Shown piece after piece: positions 26,973 through 38,091 of a stretch of 64,000 nt of DNA. This stretch comes from Misgurnus anguillicaudatus. Its lineage: Eukaryota > Chordata > Actinopteri > Cypriniformes > Cobitidae. Position numbers and translations under genes: made by a program. The DNA is taken from contig NC_073352.2 in NCBI RefSeq assembly GCF_027580225.2, forward strand, positions 29,754,001 through 29,818,000, given 5' to 3'. The notes below the pieces were generated by a model. The model saw only the letters and a list, made by a program, of their open reading frames with translations, was not told the DNA's origin and made no database searches. Numbering within the stretch: the stretch's first letter is position 1; each line of letters opens with the position of its first letter.

Positions 26973-28285
26973 GACTATGTGAAACTGTCTTTCTCTCATA
27001 CACGTGATGATCGTAGTAGCGTTTGTGTGTTTCTCCACCGGTGACGACTGTCAGCTGCAGACTGGAATCGGATCTCAGAAACTCAACACCAGTTTGGAAA
27101 TGAAATACTTAGCACTCTCACTGATTGGTGCAACTGGAATCTGAAGTTCAGATAGTGTTCTGAATGTCTGTATTTATCTCTGAATGGAGTGACTGGAATG
27201 CAATGACACATATACTATACCTGGCAAGTGTTCGGACACACTTTGAATTTATGTTTCTTACGATCAAAAATGTTTAGTTTTGAAGGGTGATGCTTAAATG
27301 CTTTACATAAGTTTTCTTAAAAACTAGTTGTGTCTGTGGTTTATTTTTTAGTTTTTTTTGTTTGTTTGTTTTAGAAATGATCATTAAGTTTGGATGCGTG
27401 TGATGGAAAAGCAGCCAGAAGATTAAAAAGTTAGGAGGATTCATTAAAAATTATAGGAGCACCACAACTTAAACAATCAAACTTGATCTTAACTTATTTG
27501 CCACATACTTGACTTGTGCTTGGCCCATTTTTAACAAGCTCTTTTGTTTAAAACGTGCAGATTCATGGGGCCATAAAATAATGTTTTTTTTTTATTATTT
27601 ATTCAAAATTCAGTTATTCAGTTATATACAAATGTATGTTTACACATCCCAATTTTTCTTCTGGATTCTGTATTTTCACTTTTCATTTTCTTTAATAGTT
27701 AATTACATTTTCTTATCAAACAGCATGTTATTAAACTGAATTTATAAAATGTAATAATTTATCTTTCTAAAATAATCACATAAAAACAAAACATTTTAAT
27801 CTTTATTAAAGTCAAAGTGCTGCAAAACAAAACTTTGTTTAAATTAAAATTGTACAAATCTTTTGAGTGTAATTAAATTAATTTAATTATTATTTTATTA
27901 TTTTAAAAGTAAATTTTACTATACGATAGTAATATATTCTGTCAACTTCATTACGTTCAATGGATTTTTTTTCATGGGTTGTCAGTGTGTATTTGACGAT
28001 TGCATTTCTCAATGAAACCATACAATCTGCGTGAACCTGAACTACTACTCTGAATATGAACTAAAAACAGCACAAAACTGAGTCATCCGTGAGACGTTCG
28101 CTAATTTTTCCAGTGTATGCAAACATTTCGTAAAGAAATTAAAACAGGTCGTACCAAATATTTTTTGAGGTTGTGCCAATTCAGGAGCATATCCAACCAA
28201 AATGGTTGCAGTTTCGAGCCCTGTATGTCTTATGTAATTTGCTACAATAATACAACATAAATCCAAAATGTGCATATATATGAAT

Positions 28286-28728
28286 TAGGGATGGGACGAT
28301 TACCGGTTTCACGATTGACCATGATAAAACGTCCTGACGGTAAGTATTATCATTTAAAATTTATTATCATTCAACCGTGTTTGAATTACCATGATTTTGA
28401 AAACTCGCAGTAAATCCTGTCCAGCCAGAATAATTTTGATGCATGCAAAAAGTTTTTGCACAAGAAGGCATTTAAGGGATAATGTATTGTATTCATTTAC
28501 GGTAAACTTATTAGACAGATTTTTTTTTACCACAAAAATAATTTCAGGGATATGAAATATTAAATTATGATTTTCAAAAATAAAACTTGTTCAAATATTT
28601 TCAGTGTATGTATCACTTCTTTTTGAAAATTTCCATCGCATTTTAACAAAGCCATGATAATATTGATAATCGTGATAACTTTGGTCACTATAATCATTAT
28701 GAAATTTTCATACCGTCCCATATCCCTA
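28286..28728. mobile_element. hAT-like MITE just upstream of exon 3
   Basis: Ends TAGGGATGGGACGATTACCG and its degraded partner accgtcccatatcccta. Flanked by ATATGAAT and ATATGAGT (8 bp, one difference). It ends 89 bp before exon 3. Confidence 0.85.
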
Positions 28729-28817
28729 ATATGAGTAAATGTTAACTTTAAAGCAAGAGAAGGTAATTTCTATGAGTTTGAGAGAGCCACATCTGAAACT
28801 TTGTGGTTTGTGTCCAG

Positions 28818-29079
28818 GGTCCGAATGCTTTGGTGACCTACGCCATCATCAGTGGAGCGGATGACAGCTTCCGAATCGATCCCGAATCCGGTGACCTGAT
28901 TGCCACAAAGCGTCTGGACAGAGAGCGCCGCTCAAAATATTCTCTACTGGTGCGGGCAGATGACGGGCAGCAGTCGTCTGACATGCGGGTCAACATCACC
29001 GTCAGTGATGTCAACGATCACATGCCGAAGTTTTCCCGCTCTGTGTACTCCTTCGATGTCCCAGAGGACATGGCTCCTG
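28818..29079 (+). CDS. fat4: fat4 internal exon (about exon 3): cadherin repeat
   Basis: The exon is 262 bp, entering in phase 0 and leaving after one base of a Gly codon. It follows the acceptor tgtgtccag and precedes the donor GTACGA. It encodes the body of one extracellular cadherin repeat: GPNALVTYAIISGADDSF, then the LDRE strand motif, an RADDGQ turn and the calcium linker DVNDHMPKF. It ends in the PEDMAP start of the next repeat. The order and wording match vertebrate FAT4 at this place as I recall it. The linker has His in place of the final Asn of DxNDN; human FAT4 also has His here as I recall. A hAT-like transposon ends only about 90 bp upstream of the acceptor. Confidence 0.94.
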
Positions 29080-29310
29080 GTACGACCCCTCTGCTTAAAA
29101 TGAAGTCAAACATCAAGTCAGAAGTCTGCAGATAATTTGTTTAGTATTAAAGAGAATAAACATTAAGTCATTGAGTCTTAATAACACTTCATTTCCGGGC
29201 TTTGAAAGCAGTTTGCCTCAAAACAAACCTTAAAAGTTAACTACAGTTTGAAACCATTGTTACCACACACTGCAATTAATGATGTGAATATTCATTATTT
29301 TTTGATTCAG
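29080..29310. other. fat4 introns 3, 8 and 10 are short; this is intron 3 (231 bp)
   Basis: Intron 3 is GT-AG (GTACGA, ttgattcag). The other short introns are intron 8 at 55011-55100 (90 bp, with an in-frame TGA) and intron 10 at 60710-60942 (233 bp). None contains a recognisable feature. Confidence 0.88.
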
Positions 29311-29661
29311 GCTCTATCGTGGCAGCCATTCTGGCCAGTGACTCCGACTCTGGGCTGAACGGTGAGGTCACATACTCAGTAGAGGAGGATGACGAAGACA
29401 GCACCTTCCTCCTAAACCCTGTTACCGGGGTGTTTAACATCACCCGTCCTCTGGACTACGAGTCTCAGCGGTTCTACATCCTGACGGTCCAGGCTCATGA
29501 CGGCGGAGGGCTCTTCAGCTTCGTCCGAGTCTACTTTAATATTCTGGATGTCAACGACAATCCGCCTGCCTTCAACAGCTCCATGTACAGCACCTCCATT
29601 CTGGAGAGTTTGAACCCAGGAACGGCCGTCCTTACCGTGAGCGCCAGAGATGCAGATGATG
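29311..29661 (+). CDS. fat4: fat4 internal exon (about exon 4): cadherin repeat
   Basis: The exon is 351 bp, phase 1 at both ends, with acceptor ttgattcag and donor GTATGA. The Gly codon split with the preceding exon reads G, then SIVAAILASDSDSG. The exon carries one full cadherin repeat with an acidic EEDDEDS stretch, LDYESQ in place of LDRE, and the linker DVNDNPPAF. It finishes at DADD at the start of the following repeat. Because it is phase-symmetric and 117 codons long, skipping it would keep the frame and remove about one cadherin repeat. The frame stays open for about 55 codons into intron 4, which I treat as chance. Confidence 0.94.
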
Positions 29662-32116
29662 GTATGAGGCATCATCCATTCATTATTTTTCTTTATACAT
29701 TTACGGTTATGAATTTGGCAGGCACAGTGCATTCCAGCTATAATCTTTGTTCCGTGAGATCAAACCCCTATGACCTTTGCTTTGCTAGCTCAATGCTAAA
29801 TCAGTTGAACTACAGGAACATACACTGAACACTGGCACCATCTCATCAGACATCTTATCACAAAACGATATGATACTGTTTCTCTCAGCCAGCAATATTA
29901 TTTTTAAAAGAAATCCGTGATACGATTATGATTAATTTCATGCATATATCAATAAATTTTTTCGTATTTAGATAGCGTCTGGCAGCAGTCACAAAGTTTT
30001 CTATGTCTGTCATTTCGCTGCTACCAATGCTTTGCTGATATATGGCTTTCTGACGCACAAGCTGTCAGTATTGAAAATGCACGCTTTGGCAAAAATGCAT
30101 AGATGGACATTATGTGAACATAATACATGTGCCATCAGTCTCTATTTTCAGATCAAAGATGTCAGTCGCATTTGACCTTAAAATCCAAAGACACAGTGAC
30201 ATGTGTCATGACAGTGGCTATGTTTACATGCACAAAATTTTGTCAATCCGATTGCAGGTTACGTCAGTTTACATCGTTTACATGTACCCTAAACATTGCA
30301 ATCTGATTAAAATGTTCGTTTACATTCTATATAATCTGATCCAAATGTGTGCGCAAGCAAACAGCCAGGGTTGCCAGATTTGAGAATCAAAACCAGCCCA
30401 GTGGACATTCAATATATGCCAAAAAGCATCCCAATGACACTTCACAGCCCAAATACCCATAACTAACAAATTAAAACGTTTCATCTTTAACCTGCAGTAA
30501 AAAAAACAACTTCTGGAAACAGTTTAAAAGATGCCCAAATCTGAACCAGCCAAAAAGCAGAGGACTTGGCAACGCCAGACTCACTCGTCAAGTTCGTGCT
30601 TTATCTCTGGATAAATGTACCAAGTCAAAATTTAGTTGAAGAAAGTTCTTCTTAAGAAGTTTTCAGATATATTCAGTAAAAACACTATTTTCGAATTTTA
30701 ATGATGATTTTCATTATATTCTCATTTCTGTAACAGTGACTTTTTTATGTAAACTGACATCTATTCAAGACGATGAATAAATACATTTGGGCTATCTGTG
30801 GTCATAAAAAATCTGGAATTATAAAAGCCTTTTAAAATGATGATTACCAGGCCTGGAAAATGTCTAAAATGTCATAGAAATCTCCATGATCTAATGTAGT
30901 TTTGTTCCAAAGTATTTAAAAAATTGGAAATTTGTTTTCTGTGAGTAAAATCTATGTACCAGTAAAGGTCTGGAACGGTAATAAACATTAAAAAACTTAA
31001 GGTATGAAATTTATAAAGACCTTTAAGGAAATATTTAGGCTCTTAAAAAATATACTTTTTGTTTCTTTATTTTGAAGTTAGGACATGTCCTCAGGGCTTA
31101 GGTTCAGTATAGCTTGTTTCTGAGTCGCTGGGTTAATCTCATGTCTAATGTGGTTATGGTGACCTAAATTCCTGCATGTGGCCTTTCTTTCCTCCGCTGT
31201 GCAAGCTCGTCCCTGTATGTGCCTGCAGATAACCCGCAATGCATTTCTATCGATATGAGACCAAGACATCATTGTTAGCATATCCTGCCCCCTGACCTCT
31301 AACCCCTGTGGCAGAGAACAGAGTTTTAGTTCTGAAGCCGTTTGAGATGTTTTGTAAACAGAGCGAGTGTGGGAAGGTGCCACAGCGTTCCACATGAGTA
31401 GCAGTGCGACCGGCGGTGTGGACGCTCAATTAGACCTCATTTACTGTGTGCTGAGATTTCCTATCACACGCTCACTGTACCATTATAGCTGATTCAGCAC
31501 GACAGGAAAAGAAAGATTTCATGCCAAGCTAATGACCCAAATACACTCTTTATGTACAATATACACTTCTTCTCTATGTGCTGGATGTCCAGTTTGTATT
31601 TCTTCAGGATGGGGGCAGTCACAGTGTGTGCTAATATACTCAATTGACTCTATGATCAATGTCACGTCTGTTTCACAACTGTGCGATCCCATCCTATGTT
31701 AATATTCTTAACATGGTGAGATAAGATGTTCAAAACAAGGAGCTTGTGTTAATTTAAGGACATCCATGGCACTTCAAGTCATGAACACACACCCGGAACA
31801 GTTGTCAGTTATCATTGTAGGTCCCAGGAACAATTGGGGGAAAGGCGCCTTGCTCAAGGGCACCCAAGTCGTTTCCTGTGGTCTTGGGAATCAAACTGGC
31901 GACCTTCGGGTTATAAGCCCGACTTTCTAACAACTATTCCATGACCGCCCCCAGCAGGTCACTCAGCCTTGTCAAGTGTCCATAACCTTTTAAAAATAAA
32001 TCAAAACCAACTTATCCAGCTTGGTGTCTAGTCTTAGCCTTAGTCTTAGGTTGGCTGTGTTTGCTATGTATCAGAAGTATAACCATTTGTTATTTAAATA
32101 TTTTTGTGTTTTTCAG
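29662..32116. other. fat4 intron 4 (2,455 bp)
   Basis: No exon is seen. A fragment at about 30210-30370 starts like a common fish MITE (ctatgtttacatgcac). A LINE/SINE tail-like fragment lies at 31790-31950. The remainder is AT-rich sequence without visible structure. Confidence 0.75.
31790..31950 (+). repeat. second fragment of a LINE/SINE tail
   Basis: The words gccttgctcaagggcaccc and gaatcaaactggcgacct followed by ggttataagcccgac are typical of dispersed fish retroposon tails. The borders are uncertain. Confidence 0.55.
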
Positions 32117-33039
32117 GGCTGAATGCAGAGTTACATTATGCTATTGTGTCAGGCGACCCACAATCCCAGTTTTCCATAACTAACACAGGCGTCCTGCAGA
32201 CTACAAAGGTTTTGGATAGAGAGACGCAGTCTTTCTACAACTTGGTTATCACTGTCAACGACTTGGCTCCGCCTCCCATAACCCGCTTCACCAGTACCGC
32301 ACAAGTGTCAATCATACTCCTAGATGTCAACGACTGCCCACCAACCTTCATCTCTCAAAAAATGGCATATGTTCAGGAGAATACCCCCGTGGATACTGTA
32401 GTGTTTACTGCCCAGGCTATGGATGCAGACAGCGGGCCAAACAGTTATGTGGAATATTCCCTTAAAGGGATGTTTGGAAACAAGTTTAGCATTGGGAACA
32501 TCAATGGGGAGGTGGTGTTGGTGGGAGAATTAGACCGCGAGGAGATGTCAAATTATACACTTACAGTCATGGCCACGGATAAGGGAGAACCGCCTCTTTC
32601 CTCCACCATGGAGGTCACAATGATTGTGTTGGATGTGAATGATAACACGCCCAGCTTCTCCCAAAACATCTATGACATAGAGCTCGAGGAGAACACTCTC
32701 ACTGGAACCGACGTGCTCCAGGTTTTTGCCAGCGACGCGGACGAGGGAACCAATGGTCAGATTCGGTTTTCCATCGTCACTGGGAATGTGAATTCAGATT
32801 TCCGGATCGACTCTGTAACAGGAGTTATTTCGGTGGCGAAACTCCTTGATCGGGAAACACAGCCATCGTATTCTCTGGTCGTTCAGGCTGCAGACCGCGG
32901 CAGCAGCCCCCGGACGGATCGATCTACGGTTAACGTAGTGCTTTTGGACGTAAACGATTGTGTGCCAACGTTTGAGCTGTCACCCTACTCCGTCACTGTT
33001 CAGGAAAACTTAGGGAACCTGCCCAGGAACATCTTACAG
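32117..33039 (+). CDS. fat4: fat4 internal exon (about exon 5): three cadherin repeats, ends at a GC donor
   Basis: The exon is 923 bp, entering in phase 1 (Gly codon split with the previous exon, then LNAELHYAIVSGD) and leaving in phase 0 after ILQ. It encodes nearly three cadherin repeats. Their linkers are DVNDCPPTF, DVNDNTPSF and DVNDCVPTF, with LDRETQ, LDREEM and LDRETQ strands. Two of the three linkers carry Cys where DxNDN normally has its last Asn. The acceptor is tttttcag. The donor is CAG|GCAAGT, a GC rather than a GT. The next exon's VVARDDD continues exactly from ILQ, as in vertebrate FAT4, so the GC junction is needed to keep frame and homology. A donor one base later would be CA and would shift the frame. 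Confidence 0.93.
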
Positions 33040-33045
33040 GCAAGT
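33040..33045 (+). other. fat4: non-canonical GC splice donor of intron 5
   Basis: Exon 5 ends CAG and the intron starts GCAAGT, the strong context usual for GC-AG introns. The acceptor (ttggcag) at 35044 is ordinary. No GT nearby gives the ILQ-VVARDDD join in frame. Confidence 0.88.
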
Positions 33046-33500
33046 ACACAAAACAGGTCAAACATTTGGACACACCTGTTCATTTTTTATTATTTACTAT
33101 TTTCTTTTTTTTAAGTTATTTTTTTGCCATTTAGCCTTTATTTGATAGTGTGTAACGAGAGGACAGGAAAGTACAGGGAGGAGAGCTGCCCACTACACCA
33201 TCGGCCCCGACATTATTTACTATATTCACATATTATGTTATCATATTAAAATGATAATCAAATAGCTAAAATGAAGTTCTCATACTTCTAGAAATAGCAT
33301 GCACATAAAGAATCGATTCAGGGAATTGACATTGTTTTGTTAAATTGAAGATAATTGAAGATCATTTTGCCGCTTAGAGACGGTTTCAGAGGACGCAAGT
33401 GCATTGTCGCGGATACGCCTCTGGGTGGAACTGGTCTCTGTTTGTTTAATGGTCTGACTAGTGGCTAAACTAAACTCTAAAACTTGTATACATTATATAG

Positions 33501-34151
33501 TAGGGGTGCGCGGGGCAAAAACTAACGCGGGGCTAGTTGTAACATGTACCATTTACATTTCTGCACAAGGTTGAGCGTTTTGTTTTTCCGGTATTTTTTT
33601 CACGCTGACAAAAGACAATCTCTCGCAAATTATTGGAAATGTATAATGTTTTTCCAAAGAGTTATGATGAACAATTGTTTTGGTGGCATGTAAATACATT
33701 TTTTCGGTTTCTAAGTTGGGTGTGTAAGATACTAAATCCAATGCTATTTCATATTAATCAGTGTCTTGTTGACTAAAACATAGCATCGTTTTGAAATATG
33801 TCTGCAGCTCTTAAAAATATTTTGACCCAGCGGGGTTAATTGTAACGCTGTGTTACAACTAACCTCCCAGCACTTACGTTACGCTAACGTTAGCGTAATT
33901 CTCAGCAAGTGTTACAGCTAACCCCCTGCCTGTTACAATAACCCCACCTATGGGGTAAGATGTAACGTTTGCACTTCTGTCACGTTTAGTGTAATTGTGC
34001 AAGAATGGTAAGTACTAGAAACAAACTTCAAATGTTCATTTGTAGCAGAGATGTGTGTTTTGCTTGTGTAAAAATATAATTAATCAAACTCAAATCTTTT
34101 TTGAATGATTGAGCCAAAACCAAGCGTTAGGTTGTGCCTCGCTCTTCCCTA
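33501..34151. mobile_element. TA-flanked DNA element C, copy 3 (internally deleted)
   Basis: It begins TAGGGGTGCGCGGGGCAAAA and ends CGCTCTTCCCTA, 651 bp. It lacks several hundred interior bases relative to 4412-5516. It sits inside element H at 33375-34633. Confidence 0.84.
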
Positions 34152-34280
34152 CACATTTTACACAGTAACGTTATCTCAGTATAGTTTTTGATATGCTTTA
34201 GCTATTATTTGAACTAAGGTAATCTACTTGTTTATTTAGCTTGTTATCAGAAATAAACTACTCTAAAAAGGACTTTGTTG

Positions 34281-34549
34281 TTAAAGGAACAGTATGTAAG
34301 AAATTTATATCAATTAATCATAAAATGGCCCTGATATGTCACTAGACATTAAGAAATCATGTTCATTTCAAATACTTATATCACTCACAACAGTGTCATT
34401 TAAAAAGTGGAGTTGCAGCCCTCAACTGATGTTTATGTTGTCATTTTGTGTATTGGCCACCAGTTGTGTGATTGCAGTACCAGTTTTAGCCACACGTTTT
34501 GTGATTGCAATACCAGTTTTGGCCACAATCCTACATACTGTTCCTTTAA
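34281..34549. mobile_element. TTAA-ended MITE inside element H
   Basis: Inverted repeats TTAAAGGAACAGTATGTAAG and CTACATACTGTTCCTTTAA carry TTAA at each tip, a piggyBac-like target, though no transposase is present. A unit of about 34 bp (gtgattgcaataccagtttt…) is repeated in tandem near its 3' side. Confidence 0.8.
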
Positions 34550-35044
34550 TGATTCTTTGCGTATTTTACCAGAAGTTACGTTTGTTTCACGAAAGCCGTT
34601 TGTTTATGTTTTTACTGCTGAAACCGTCTATAGTGCTGGTGCGATTTGATGCCTTTTGAGTATCAAGTCATCACTTTAAAGTCTAATATTAAATGTGTTT
34701 TCAATTTGTGACACCACAGAAAAATGTGTTATTAACCACCCAGCCAAATTTTAATGAATAAAATAAGTTTGAAACCACACCCACTCGCTGGAAAGCTGCC
34801 GTCTCAACTTTCAAATACCGCTACAACCTGAAAGGATCCTCGATATTGTGTTAGGGGCGTGGCCATACTCTGTTTTAGCCCCGCCCAAATACTCCTGAAC
34901 ACATAATTCTCAATATTTCTTTTTTATTGTTCTACATGTTGCCTAGCCATCTTAAAAATATTGTTTGTAAAACATTGCTAAAGTGTTAAATGTTGCATGT
35001 TTAAAGAATTGTTTGTTTTTTAAGAGGTTTATGTTGTTTGGCAG

Positions 35045-35216
35045 GTTGTTGCCCGTGATGATGACTTGGGTACTAACGGTCAGATCAGCTACACTCTGAG
35101 TGGTGATAGTGATGCGGCATTCAGCCTCACGTCCAGCGGTCAACTGAGTCTGATCCAAACACTGGACCGTGAGACACAGGACAAATACACGCTCATAATC
35201 ACAGCTCATGACTCAG
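35045..35216 (+). CDS. fat4: fat4 internal exon (about exon 6): core of a cadherin repeat
   Basis: The exon is 172 bp, entering in phase 0 (VVARDDDLGTNGQISY) and leaving after one base of a Gly codon. The acceptor is gtttggcag and the donor GTAAGA. It holds the central strands of one cadherin repeat: the DDDLGTNGQ calcium-site segment, SGDSDAAFSL, LDRETQ and AHDSG. The repeat is completed in the following exon, which lies 16.6 kb downstream. The identity rests on a collinear match to FAT4 on both sides. A complete hAT-like MITE begins 63 bp after the exon end. Confidence 0.92.
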
Positions 35217-35278
35217 GTAAGAACAGCTGGATCACGCCTCCAGATACAGCCGATGAATGTTTTCATTATATTAGTGAC

Positions 35279-35776
35279 CAGTGTTGGGGAAAGTTACTTT
35301 TTAAAAGTAATGCATTACAATATTAAGTTACTCCCCAGAAAAGTAACTAATTGCGTTACTTAATTACTTTTCATGGAAAGTAATATTTTTTTGTTACTTT
35401 TAAGTTACTTTTGCGTTACTTTTTCTTACCTGGCTTAGGCTTGATCTCTTTCAGGCCTTGCAGATGTTTTATATGACTGAGAAGTTCTGCATTCAGAAGT
35501 TGCATATTTTCATCGAAAAAAATGTCAAGCTCTGGCCTGCCATCTCTGTTTCTGACTTAAACTGTTCTCGCTCAGGTGTGCCGTGTCAAGTTTAATTCAG
35601 TAAATAAATAAAAAAATTGAATTAAACTGAAAAGTAACTTGCATTACTTTTTTACAAAAGTAACTCAAATATTCATGTGTAAATTTATAAAGTAATGCGT
35701 TACTTTACTCGTTACTTCAGAAAAGTAATATTATTACGTAATGCACGTTACTTGTAATGCGTTACCCCCAACACTG
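35279..35776. mobile_element. hAT-like MITE just downstream of exon 6
   Basis: Ends CAGTGTTGGGGAAAGTTACT and taatgcgttacccccaacactg-type inverted partner (right tip CCCCCAACACTG). Perfect 8-bp duplication TTAGTGAC on both sides. The interior is made of aaagtaa/ttacttt words. Confidence 0.92.
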
Positions 35777-37094
35777 TTAGTGACTGCTCTTTTCTAAATG
35801 TCATGACATTACATGAAAAAATCTTATGCGTTGAATTAGTGTCCATCATCTCAATATACAGCAAAATGTAAAAAAAAAAGTAATTGAAAAATTGTCTTTT
35901 TCGTTGTACTATGGTAAAGTGTGTGACGTGTAACGTGTGTTCCTTGGACAGCGTTTTTCTCTTTGGTTAGTGGTTATTCAATCTTAGTTTGGGTCTCATT
36001 CTTCATTCCTGCAATGTCACATGACCTCCTATAATGACAGGGATTGGCATTGGACATAAGCAGGAACTTTGGCAAGTTATATCTGGGAAGAGAAAATGTC
36101 TGACTTAAGCTGTCTCGGCTATATACTCTTAGTCAACATGAACTCACAATCATCTATGTGCTTTAAAATGTGCGCAGCTTGATATTACATTTATTAGTTT
36201 GTGGTTTTGTGATAAAGCAGAAATTTTAGATTGTGAGGACATAAGAACTGTTTTTTTCAGTTTGTTTCCTGGCTGTGGACATTTATGTGTTCTGGAATAA
36301 TTACTTGAATCTGAGACAGAGGCATACACGTTTATCATAAAAGATGATTAACGTTGCAAATGTTTATTTGTTTGCATTGCTCTCGACCAGAAAACCTTCA
36401 GACATTTTCAACTCTATAGGAATATGACAAAGTTGGAGGTATAAAAGGCTTTTGTGCCCTAATAGTCGAATATGGAGAAACCTGCAGTCTAAAACAATCC
36501 GACCGAGATTACTGAATGACTTTCCCATTCCTCCATTTCCAGTAGATTTGTAATTTAGGTCACATTTTCTTCCACAAACCTACTGACATGTTCACCAGAC
36601 TGACTTTTCTATCTCACTCTCTCTTTCTCTCTCGGGAAAGGTAGAGGAAGTCATTATTTCTGATAATAGATGTAAGAAACTGATGTTGGGAACTTGTAGG
36701 CTTTGTGTAAAAATAGTTTGTGCTAAGGCTACGTTTTAGCATATTGCAAACTTCATTATTTGATTATATAATATTACTTTTCCTTAAATCAATTTATAAT
36801 GTTAGTCAAGGTTTCCTGCACCAAAACAATGATAATGTAGTTTTTATTGATTATACAGTTAAACAGAGAACAGTTAAGTGCTGCAATACCTTTAAGAGAT
36901 GCAATGCGTACAGCCTCAGTTTGATTGGATTAACTATGTAAATGAGGGTGTCGTATAGGTTTGTATTGGCAGTTCAGTTACAGTAAAGAGGTGGTCACAC
37001 TACACTTTTTGTTTTTTTTTACTTCCACCATATGCATGCAAATGCATCAGACAAAAACCACAAGCTTCGAGCAAATATATTTTGCTGCATACCA

Positions 37095-37288
37095 ACAACA
37101 TGATCTCACAAAATTCTGTGTTATAGTCACAGAATATTTTGCTAATTTATCCGTGTCATTGTCAGAGATCTCACCGCATTTTCCGTGGCACGGACATGGA
37201 AAAATGCAGAGATTCATGACAATGACACGGATAAATGAGCAAAATATTCCGTGACTATAACACGGAAATTTGCGAGATTGGGTTGGTA
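37095..37288. mobile_element. short foldback MITE
   Basis: The arms acatgatctcacaaaattct and its partner aaatttgcgagattgg, with shared gttatagtcac and atttatccgtgtcattgtca, form a hairpin of about 190 bp. The loop contains a second small palindrome (ttttccgtggcacggacatgg). Confidence 0.8.
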
Positions 37289-37481
37289 CCAAAGTCCAGC
37301 CTGGTGAACTCTGACCTGCGAATTCGTATCTTGTGGAAATATGAGAGCAGTAGAAAACGTGTACTTCACGGCGTGACCTTTCTACTGAAAGCAAAAACGG
37401 ACAAAGCCAAAAAACTTATACTAACAAATAGATTAATACCTTCTTTATAAAAGCTTTACAGTAATCATTTTCTGTCACAAA

Positions 37482-38091
37482 CTGAGGGCGCACTCACATT
37501 ATCCAAACCAAACCATGCCCCAGCGCGATTGTCACCCCTCCCTTCTCCCCCATGGTGTACGCACTCACACTGTACTTCAATCGATCCGAGTCCGGGCACG
37601 CTTTCGTCATTAAGATGCGTTTGTTTTGAAAAAAGCAGGAAGTAAAGCTCTCTCTTAACACTGGAACCCACCGTAATGATAGGTCTGTGTTTTTTACCGG
37701 GAGTCGTTTGGTGCGCGCTTACAGACAGCCCTCTCTCATGTCATCATATTGCTTAGTTGATCTGTCAGGTGTGCAGCTCGGACATTAACGTAACCCCGCT
37801 GCACGCATCAAAGTGTTTTTACGGAGGCAGATGAAGGTGAGTGGTCGCGCAACTGACGTCTTCACCTTTTGAATCGCGCTCAGGTGTGATTGTGCTCACA
37901 CCACAGCCTTCCGCGCCTGAGCCCAAGTAAACCGCGCTTCGGCCCACCTCTGCAACCCGGCCGTGGCGCGATTAACCAATCCGCGCCCGGGCGCGGAACA
38001 GAGCGATCACACTAGTCAAACAAACCAGGCTTTGGGGGTCAAACGCGCCCGAGCGCGGTTTGGTTTGGATAGTGTGAGTGCGCCCTGAGCT
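37482..38091. mobile_element. GC-rich MITE with ccaaaccaaacc ends
   Basis: Ends TGAGGGCGCACTCACATTAT and tagtgtgagtgcgccctga with the adjacent ccaaaccaaacc/ggtttggtttgg form inverted repeats of about 35 bp. The interior is CpG-rich (gcgcccgggcgcgg). Confidence 0.87.

Larger units (their letters stand above)
22836..28817. other. fat4 intron 2 (5,982 bp)
   Basis: No coding exon is visible. The intron holds MITE-like elements at 24245-24450, 25243-25546, 25597-26055, 26605-26972 and 28286-28728, plus AT-rich unique sequence at 27000-28270. About 22840-24240 and 24460-25240 show no repeat that I recognise. The stretch around 24620-24760 is GC-rich and could be regulatory, but nothing proves it. 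Confidence 0.8.
33375..34633. mobile_element. element H, copy split by two later insertions
   Basis: It begins tagagacggtttcag and ends ctgaaaccgtctata. It contains element C copy 3 (33501-34151) and a TTAA-ended MITE (34281-34549). Removing both would leave a copy close to 25243-25546 in length. Confidence 0.75.
33046..35044. other. fat4 intron 5 after its GC donor
   Basis: Most of this intron is a nested transposon complex at 33375-34633. The 34660-34900 stretch contains a GC-box-like cggaaag/gccccgccc segment typical of another dispersed fish repeat, but I could not bound it. No exon is seen. Confidence 0.75.
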
